A DNA stretch of 64,000 nt from Segniliparus sp051660745 (GTDB lineage: Bacteria > Actinomycetota > Actinomycetes > Mycobacteriales > Mycobacteriaceae): the NCBI RefSeq assembly GCF_051660745.1, contig NZ_JBOFQF010000019.1:26215-90214 (forward strand), in the 5' to 3' direction. The notes under the pieces were generated by a model. It saw only the letters and a program-made list of their open reading frames with translations. It made no database searches and had not been told where the DNA came from. The translations under genes and the position numbers were made by a program. This document shows, in pieces, positions 58,819-64,000 of the stretch (positions within the stretch are counted from its first letter, which is position 1; the number at the start of each line of letters is the position of its first letter).

Positions 58819-59160
58819 ATGGGAGATCTCAATAGAACGGTGACGTTAGAGGTGAGGGGGCATTTGGCGAGGCGTCGGTTGAAACGGAACGACGTCGCGA
58901 ACGTCCTCGACGTCAGCCTCCGCACGGTCAGCGATCTGCTTGGCGAGCGGCGCCCTTGGCGGGTGGACGAGATCGAGACCATCGCCGCATGGCTCGACAT
59001 CAGCGTCTCGGAGCTGCTGTTCCCGAAACACGCCAGCTACAACAGCCGCAGGCCCCCGGCGCCGAGGCGGAACCACGCCGACGAAGCCTCGTTCGACTTC
59101 GAAGCCTCGGCCCTCAAGTTCGAACCCCGCCAAGAACGAGGCTCCCAAGAAAACCCATGA
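58819..59160 (+). CDS. XRE/Cro-type helix-turn-helix regulator
   Basis: A 113-residue protein. Residues 9-65 form an HTH domain (LARRRLKRNDVANVLDVSLR, then TVSDLLGERRPW and the last helix IETIAAWLDISVSELLF). A polar, disordered tail of about 45 residues follows (RRPPAPRRNHADEASFDFEA). Transcription is predicted to be leaderless. It lies 88 nt upstream of the second ESX-substrate-type operon on the same strand and is its likely regulator, by analogy with EspR, which differs in length and layout. Confidence 0.78.
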   Translation: MGDLNRTVTLEVRGHLARRRLKRNDVANVLDVSLRTVSDLLGERRPWRVDEIETIAAWLDISVSELLFPKHASYNSRRPPAPRRNHADEASFDFEASALKFEPRQERGSQENP

Positions 59161-59248
59161 CCGGCCCCGCCCCGACGGCGGGGCGAGGCCTGCGGGGACC
59201 AGGACGAGAACACAGCGGGGCCGCGACAGGCGGCAGGAGGAAGACGGA

Positions 59249-59584
59249 ATGAGCACTACCAGCAACTCGGGCAAGCGGTTCGAGATCGATCAGGACGTTG
59301 TCAACGGTATCGGGGAGCGTTTCCGGGACCATGCGGAGCAGCTGCGTCCGCACGCGGAGAAGCTGCAGGACGTGGAGCTGGCTCCGGCGTACGGGCCGTG
59401 GGCGGAGGCCGCGAGGCCGTTGGAGGGACAGGTCCAGAAGATCGGCAAGGGGCTGGGCGACTGGGCGCGGTACTGCGGCGGCTACGGCGACGCCCTGCGC
59501 GCAAGCGTCCGGCACTACCGAGGCCAGGACGACGACCAAGGGCAGCGCCTCGAGCACATCGACGTGCCCGACGGGAAGCTGTAG
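59249..59584 (+). CDS. EspC-like type VII secretion substrate, second locus
   Basis: A 111-residue helical protein. It starts FEIDQDVVNGIGERFRDHAE and has a Gly-rich turn between two long helices, ending in RASVRHYRGQDDDQGQRLEH, where Y-R-G-Q-D fits the YxxxD/E export signal. Length, helical hairpin layout and signal position match the 104-residue protein of the first locus (26073-26387), although direct sequence identity is low. AGGAGG lies 8 nt before the ATG. Confidence 0.66.
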   Translation: MSTTSNSGKRFEIDQDVVNGIGERFRDHAEQLRPHAEKLQDVELAPAYGPWAEAARPLEGQVQKIGKGLGDWARYCGGYGDALRASVRHYRGQDDDQGQRLEHIDVPDGKL

Positions 59585-59633
59585 CGGCCTGGGACGGCAA
59601 AGACGGGCAAAGGGCCACGAGAGGACAGGGGAT

Positions 59634-62027
59634 ATGGGACGACACGTCTTTTTCGAAGAGATCGACACGCCGCCGACGGGGAGCGCCGCGCGCAGAGCGC
59701 CGCTGAGAAAGCGCTCTCCCCAGCCGCACGGCTATCAAAAGCCGAAGGTCGAGCACAAGTCGACCGTGGGATCTGACGGCAGGACGACCGCAGAGACCAC
59801 GCACACCTACACGCCGAAAGACCCCTGGTGGAAGCGGACGGCAGACACTGCCGGGCATGTGAGGGACACGGCGGGCAGCATCGTGGGGACGCTCGACCAG
59901 ATCGGCAATCTGAAGAACAAGGCGGGCCAGGTCATCCGGAACGCGGACGGGTCCCCCGGCCCCGCCGCGAACGAGCTGCCGGAGCCGACGACCGCCCCTG
60001 GCGGCGCGAAGGCTCCTTCTGCGGCCGACGAGACGGGGTGGGGCACGAAGGATCGCCCCGGCGGGAGCGCTCTGCCTTCCGACGTCCAGAAGCAGATGGA
60101 CAAGCACGAGCTGCCGAACGCGGACGACGCGCGGCGCGATCAGGACAACAAGGCGGCGCAGGACGCGAAGACCGGGAAGGACATCCTCGCGGACGACGGG
60201 TTCGTCGAGTTCGTCATGGGCTGGTCGGATTTCGCGAACAAGAACAAAGCCGTGCTCGGCCCGTTGGGGTATGTGCACTCGGACAACGCCTTCGGCGCCG
60301 GGTGGGAGGCGGCAAAGGACGCGCTCTCGGGCGTGACCGGGCCTTTGTTCGGGTGGAAGCCCGGCGAGGACTCGATGGCCCCCGCCCTGTACGCGATGTA
60401 CCACTGGGAGGACCAAGTCAGCTTCGCGGGGATCCAGGCCCACGCCGGCCTCGCGGAGGACGCGCGCGATATGGCGCAGGACGGCGCGCAACGGCAGGCG
60501 TCGGACATGGGCTCGATGGGCGAGGCCTGGGTCGGCGAGGGCGGCGACGCTGCCCAGGCGCACTACGGGACGAACAGAGGCAAGTCCGCGGCCGCCACCA
60601 TCGACGCGCTCAAGGTCGCCAGCCTCGGCCTCGCGGCGACCGGCCACAACATCGCCGAGCTGCTGGACATGAAGAAACCGGGCGTGGAGGACATCGCCCA
60701 AGGCCTCAAGGGCGCTGTCGGCGGCCATACCGAGGACGACTACCAGAAGATCATCGACCTGCTGCAAGACGCCGAGTACGTCGCGGAGATCACCGCCGCC
60801 GCCAGCGCCGTCAGCGCAGGCACGGCAGGGGCCGCCGTGGTGCTCGCCGGGACTCTGCTCGAAGTGGGGATCGCGGCGGCCGACTTCGAGTTCATGATCG
60901 AGCGCAAGACCGAGGAATACCTGCAGAAGCTCGTCAACGCGGCTATCGACGAGGCGAACAAACTGCTCCAGGGCGGCGCGGGCTTCGTCACCGACGCGTG
61001 GAACAACACCATCGGCTCGGTCACGGGCAAGAAAATCCATATCGACGTCCCGACCATCAGAAAAGTGAAAGAGGAGGAGTCCCCGGGGGTCAAAACGGCG
61101 CGAAAGCTCCAGGCGAAACTGGACGAGCTGCGGATCGACAACGTCATCGCGGGCGCCGAGACCCTCGTCAACTTCGTCAAAGCCCTTCGCGCCGCCGAGA
61201 ACGGGATCACCGCGCTCTGCGCCAAGGTCCACCAAAGCGGCAAGGAGGTCCTTGAGAAGCTCCCGCCCGACCCCGGCGCGCCTCCCACCGTCCTTGGCGA
61301 TGACAAACCGCCGCAAGCGGCTGTCCCGGGCCCCGGCGGCGGCGGTCCAGGCGCGGGCGGCGGCAGCCCCAGCGGGGGCGGTGTCGGCGCTGGGAGCGGG
61401 AAGCCTGCCGGGTCCGGCCTCGCCAACGGCAGGAGCGACAGCGGCGCAGGCTCACACGGCGCGAGCTCCGGAGCCGCTGGTGGGGCCGGGGACATCGGCC
61501 AGGCGCTCGGGTCGGCAGGCCAGGCGCTCGGCTCGGTCGGGCAAGCATTGGGCCAGGCGGTCAGCGGCCTCGGCTCCGCGCTCGGCGGCGCCCTGCAAGG
61601 CCTGATGGGCAGCGTCGGACAGATCATCCAAACCGCGGCCCAAGCCGCCCAGCAGCAACAAGACAAAGACAAGAAAAAAGACGACGAGAAGAACAAAGAC
61701 GAGGACGAGAAGCGGGACGGCGAGGAAGACAAGGACGGCGAAGCCGCAGACGAGGAGAAGGCCTCCGGCGGCGAGCGCGAACCCGACCATGCCTCCCCCG
61801 CAGGCGCGTCCCTGGGCTCCGGCCCCGCAGCGTCCTCCCCCGCCGCCTCCGCCATCCAGGCCGGCCCTGCCCTCGCCACCGCGCCCGCAGGCCTCGGCCA
61901 CGCCGCCCAGAGCGACGGCGGCGGGACCGTCCGCAAACAAACGGCCAACGACCACGGCGACTTCGAAGTCCAAGCCAATGTCCGCCAAGCCATGAGCAAC
62001 CAAGGCCACCTCACCGGATTCGAGTAA
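59634..62027 (+). CDS. Large WXG-like ESX-substrate-type protein with Gly-rich and charged C terminus
   Basis: A 797-residue protein. Residues 1-220 are polar and low in predicted structure. Around residue 290-330 there is a helical segment with GSMGEAWVGEGGDAAQAHYG, a WXG-like turn. A hydrophobic stretch follows (AAASAVSAGTAGAAVVLAGT), then helices with EEYLQKLVNAAIDEANKLLQ. From residue 540 the chain is Gly/Ser-rich, with repeated GQALGS units near 620-650 and a long Lys/Asp/Glu run near 680-710. No catalytic motif is visible. It follows the EspC-like gene by 49 nt. Confidence 0.65.
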   Translation: MGRHVFFEEIDTPPTGSAARRAPLRKRSPQPHGYQKPKVEHKSTVGSDGRTTAETTHTYTPKDPWWKRTADTAGHVRDTAGSIVGTLDQIGNLKNKAGQVIRNADGSPGPAANELPEPTTAPGGAKAPSAADETGWGTKDRPGGSALPSDVQKQMDKHELPNADDARRDQDNKAAQDAKTGKDILADDGFVEFVMGWSDFANKNKAVLGPLGYVHSDNAFGAGWEAAKDALSGVTGPLFGWKPGEDSMAPALYAMYHWEDQVSFAGIQAHAGLAEDARDMAQDGAQRQASDMGSMGEAWVGEGGDAAQAHYGTNRGKSAAATIDALKVASLGLAATGHNIAELLDMKKPGVEDIAQGLKGAVGGHTEDDYQKIIDLLQDAEYVAEITAAASAVSAGTAGAAVVLAGTLLEVGIAAADFEFMIERKTEEYLQKLVNAAIDEANKLLQGGAGFVTDAWNNTIGSVTGKKIHIDVPTIRKVKEEESPGVKTARKLQAKLDELRIDNVIAGAETLVNFVKALRAAENGITALCAKVHQSGKEVLEKLPPDPGAPPTVLGDDKPPQAAVPGPGGGGPGAGGGSPSGGGVGAGSGKPAGSGLANGRSDSGAGSHGASSGAAGGAGDIGQALGSAGQALGSVGQALGQAVSGLGSALGGALQGLMGSVGQIIQTAAQAAQQQQDKDKKKDDEKNKDEDEKRDGEEDKDGEAADEEKASGGEREPDHASPAGASLGSGPAASSPAASAIQAGPALATAPAGLGHAAQSDGGGTVRKQTANDHGDFEVQANVRQAMSNQGHLTGFE

Positions 62028-62046
62028 AAGGACAGGACCGTCAACC

Positions 62047-62499
62047 ATGGGCATGGTCGAAGAGCTCGCGGCCCTCGCCGCCGCGCACCGACAAGAGTTC
62101 GCGCAACAGCGCGAAGAGGCCAAAAACTCCTTCGAAAAAATCGCAGACGAGCACGAGGCGTTCGAGAAGGCCAACAAAGAGCTGGGCGAAGAACAAGAAC
62201 GCGAGATCTACGAGAAATCCGCACAGGCCAAACACGACCAGCACGCCGCCCGGAGCGAGCTCAAAATCGGCTTCGCCGCCGACGAGCCAGAAACAGACAA
62301 ACCCCACAAACGCCCCGACCGCGAGGACGACACGTCCATCCTCGCCGTCGGAGCCGGCCCCGACGAGGACGAGGAGACCGCGCCCTACCAACGCCCACAA
62401 CGCTGGAACGACGAAGAGGAAGACGACCGGGACGAGCCCTCGCGGGAGGAATGGGGCGGCTCCACCCGGCGCATCGGCCATTACGACGAAGACGACTAG
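62047..62499 (+). CDS. Very acidic coiled-coil protein, third gene of second ESX-type operon
   Basis: A 150-residue protein. Residues 1-70 are a continuous charged helix (EFAQQREEAKNSFEKIADEH, then EAFEKANKELGEEQEREIYE), a likely coiled coil. The rest is acidic and disordered (DEDEETAPYQRPQRWNDEEE). No family recognised. It follows the 797-residue gene by 19 nt. A chaperone-like role is possible, but ESX chaperones known to me (EspG, EspD types) do not look like this. Confidence 0.62.
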   Translation: MGMVEELAALAAAHRQEFAQQREEAKNSFEKIADEHEAFEKANKELGEEQEREIYEKSAQAKHDQHAARSELKIGFAADEPETDKPHKRPDREDDTSILAVGAGPDEDEETAPYQRPQRWNDEEEDDRDEPSREEWGGSTRRIGHYDEDD

Positions 62500-62545
62500 G
62501 CCCGACGACGACACGGCCGAACGACCCCGAACGAAAGGCTTGGCT

Positions 62546-63427
62546 TTGCGCCTGTCCGCCCTCTGGAGCTCGCCATGGAGCACAACCCCGACGCTCTGCC
62601 TCGCGGCAGTCCTGTCTGTCGCAGGCTGCCTGGCGCCGGTCAAACCAGGAGCTCCCCACAACGCCGGGGCCACCGGGGCGCCGGGGACCGCAGACATCAG
62701 CACGAAACTCGCGGGCAACCCGATTTTCCAGGCCGCCGTCCCCGACCTCGCATTGGCAGACTGCGCATTCCATTGGGACGCGCAGAGCGAAGGATTCGAC
62801 AAGGGCCTTGAGCAGTACGTCCGCGACGAGTTCAACTGCATGCAAAAGACGTGGCAGACTCCCCTGTCCGCCGCGAAATTCGCCGACCTTCGCCCGGTCC
62901 TCGGCTTCCCGACCGCCTACCCGTACGCCGCGACATGCGAGCGAAACGCCCAGGCCACCCCGCTGGTCTGCCGCGACGGCGCCATCTACTTCCAAATCCA
63001 TGACAGCGCCTACCGGGACGGAGCGGGCGAGATGGACATGTACCGCGCGTTGACGGACGTCGGCTTCGCGTTCAGCCTGTGGCTGACAATCCGCACGGCG
63101 ATGTTCGAGAGCGAAGCCATCGCAGAGCAACAAGCCGGATCGGGGCCGGACGAGGCGAACGAGCTCAGCCGCAGGCTCCTCGCCGTGCAAACGTGCTTTT
63201 CCGGCATGTACATCGGCCGCAAAGCCGACGACGACGCCCAGCCGGAGAATCGAGACTTCTTCCTCGGCTACATCGACGACATGAAACAAGGAGCAGACCC
63301 GACGGACCGTGGCGCAGCGACACGGCCCAGCGCGCAGCACATGCTCGATTGGTTCCTCAAAGGCGTGGGGACCAGGAGGATCTCCGATTGCAACGCCTGG
63401 GCAGCGCCCCCGGCCGAAGTCTCCTAG
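62546..63427 (+). CDS. Lipoprotein of zinc-metallopeptidase type lacking the HExxH motif
   Basis: About 293 residues. The signal peptide ends in the lipobox SVAGC. The mature part resembles the neutral zinc metallopeptidase family (PF04228-like, from memory): a YVRDEFNCMQKTW segment, RRLLAVQTCFSGMYIG where family members read RRLELQADCFAG, and a C-terminal ISDCNAW like ACNTW. At the expected HExGH position the sequence reads DVGFAFSLW, and ELQAD is LAVQT, so zinc ligands are gone. The second TTG (62546), 7 nt from AAAGG, is preferred over the TTG at 62540. Fourth gene of the operon. Confidence 0.66.
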   Translation: MRLSALWSSPWSTTPTLCLAAVLSVAGCLAPVKPGAPHNAGATGAPGTADISTKLAGNPIFQAAVPDLALADCAFHWDAQSEGFDKGLEQYVRDEFNCMQKTWQTPLSAAKFADLRPVLGFPTAYPYAATCERNAQATPLVCRDGAIYFQIHDSAYRDGAGEMDMYRALTDVGFAFSLWLTIRTAMFESEAIAEQQAGSGPDEANELSRRLLAVQTCFSGMYIGRKADDDAQPENRDFFLGYIDDMKQGADPTDRGAATRPSAQHMLDWFLKGVGTRRISDCNAWAAPPAEVS

Positions 63428-63442
63428 CCGGGCGACGGGCGC

Positions 63443-64000
63443 TCAGTAGCCCTTCGGGGGGCGACTGCGGTCGGCCTGCTGCACCAGGGACGTCAGGTTG
63501 CTCCCGTCCGCGCTCACCCCGTAGCGCGACATCACGTAGCCGATGCACGAGGCGACCTGCGCCGAAGGATCCATGATGTCGTCGAGCCCGGCGACCTTGT
63601 ACGAGTTGAACGTCGAGGGGATCATTTGGAGCACGCCGACACTGGCGTGCCCGGCCTGCGCGTTCGAGTCCCAGTTGTTGACCGCGCCGGGGTTGAACGA
63701 GGACTCGCGCTCCATCATCGTCAACAGGCCGTTCTCCCACGCGGGCCAGTCCTTCTTGGGAATCCCCTTGGCCGCGAGCCCCTTCTCGATCCACGCTTTC
63801 GCGGCCTCGCGGCCTTTGCCCGCGGCCGCGCCATGCCCGGAGCTGTACTCGCCCGCAGACGCGCCGCTGCTGCCGCCTGCGTCGACGCTGCTGACGCCTT
63901 TCGCGTTGAGCTGGTCCTGCTCCTGCAGCTGCTTGAACCCCTTCTCCAACTGGTCCTTATAACTCTGAACCGTCTTCTTCTGCTCAGCCGCGCTCGCCTT
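63443..64000 (-). CDS. SLT-domain transglycosylase-like protein (5' end outside window)
   Basis: 186 residues are visible and the frame stays open to the right edge (reading KASAAEQKKTVQSYKDQLEK there), so the protein is longer. The N-terminal visible part is a charged coiled-coil helix and a Gly/Ser linker. The C-terminal domain has TMMERESSFNPGAVNNWDSN with the catalytic Glu, GHASVGVLQMIPSTFNSY and YVMSRYG, typical of the SLT fold in phage tail-tape and mycobacterial secreted proteins (Rv3896c-like). It faces the second ESX-type operon, 15 nt from its last gene. Confidence 0.8.
   Translation of the reverse strand, partial: KASAAEQKKTVQSYKDQLEKGFKQLQEQDQLNAKGVSSVDAGGSSGASAGEYSSGHGAAAGKGREAAKAWIEKGLAAKGIPKKDWPAWENGLLTMMERESSFNPGAVNNWDSNAQAGHASVGVLQMIPSTFNSYKVAGLDDIMDPSAQVASCIGYVMSRYGVSADGSNLTSLVQQADRSRPPKGY

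Overview
This is a GC-rich window from an actinobacterium. Gene content and order point to the mycolic-acid group (Mycobacteriales): mycothiol ligase mshC, a mycobacterial-type cydABDC operon, an EspC-like type VII secretion (ESX) substrate family, AUG/GUG-initial leaderless promoters, and several blocks that match M. tuberculosis order from memory (mutT3-thiE-thiO-thiS-thiG; Rv0338c-Rv0337c; Rv0885-fprB; mshC to Rv2133c-Rv2134c-Rv2135c to pyrD-Rv2140c-Rv2141c). The orphan content between these blocks fits a deep-branching relative such as Segniliparus better than Mycobacterium itself; that genus call is an inference. No rRNA, tRNA, CRISPR array, IS element or prophage was seen.

Layout. 1-8.4 kb: the end of a FAD-dependent geranylgeranyl-reductase-type enzyme, then a minus-strand run of mfd, a membrane-anchored lytic transglycosylase and a TrmA-type RNA methyltransferase, with a MATE exporter upstream. 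8.5-10.2 kb: a TPP riboswitch and thiC. 10.3-13.5 kb: a DoxX-like/DUF4166 pair, an AEC transporter and a SnoaL-like protein. 13.5-19.3 kb: cydABDC, facing thiD across a perfect 29-bp inverted repeat. 20.3-24.3 kb: a Uma2 protein behind a 31-bp palindrome, yaaA, amt, a TetR gene and an HD hydrolase. 24.4-26.7 kb: a four-gene operon of ESX-substrate type without secretion machinery. 26.9-31.5 kb: an ABC-2 exporter, thiG-thiS-thiO, and divergent thiE. 31.5-39.1 kb: a Nudix hydrolase, a small exported protein, a complex 377-bp regulatory region, a long iron-sulfur membrane protein with a five-repeat tail, an aminotransferase and a YibE/F protein. 39.1-50.3 kb: a MerR/metal exported-peptide pair, ugd, small envelope proteins, a TetR-fprB-AurF redox module, a secreted S1-like protease, dcd and a TAP-like lipoprotein. 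50.4-58.6 kb: mshC, SCO1664-like, DUF3090 and phosphoglycerate-mutase genes, an aldo/keto reductase, pyrD, a PEBP and an M20 peptidase. 58.6-64 kb: an AT-rich control region, an XRE regulator, a second ESX-substrate-type operon ending in a degenerate metallopeptidase lipoprotein, and a convergent SLT transglycosylase.

Themes. Thiamine synthesis is dispersed over three loci (thiC; thiD; thiOSG/thiE) with only thiC under a visible riboswitch. Two orphan ESX-substrate loci are the most system-like novelty. Three exported hydrolase-fold proteins have lost recognisable catalytic residues (TAP-like lipoprotein, zinc-peptidase-like lipoprotein, and possibly the S1 protease). CydD lacks the segment between its Q-loop and signature motif. 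Several intergenic regions carry strong palindromes that look like operators. At least five genes show a TANNNT-like -10 exactly 6 nt before the start codon, i.e. leaderless transcription.
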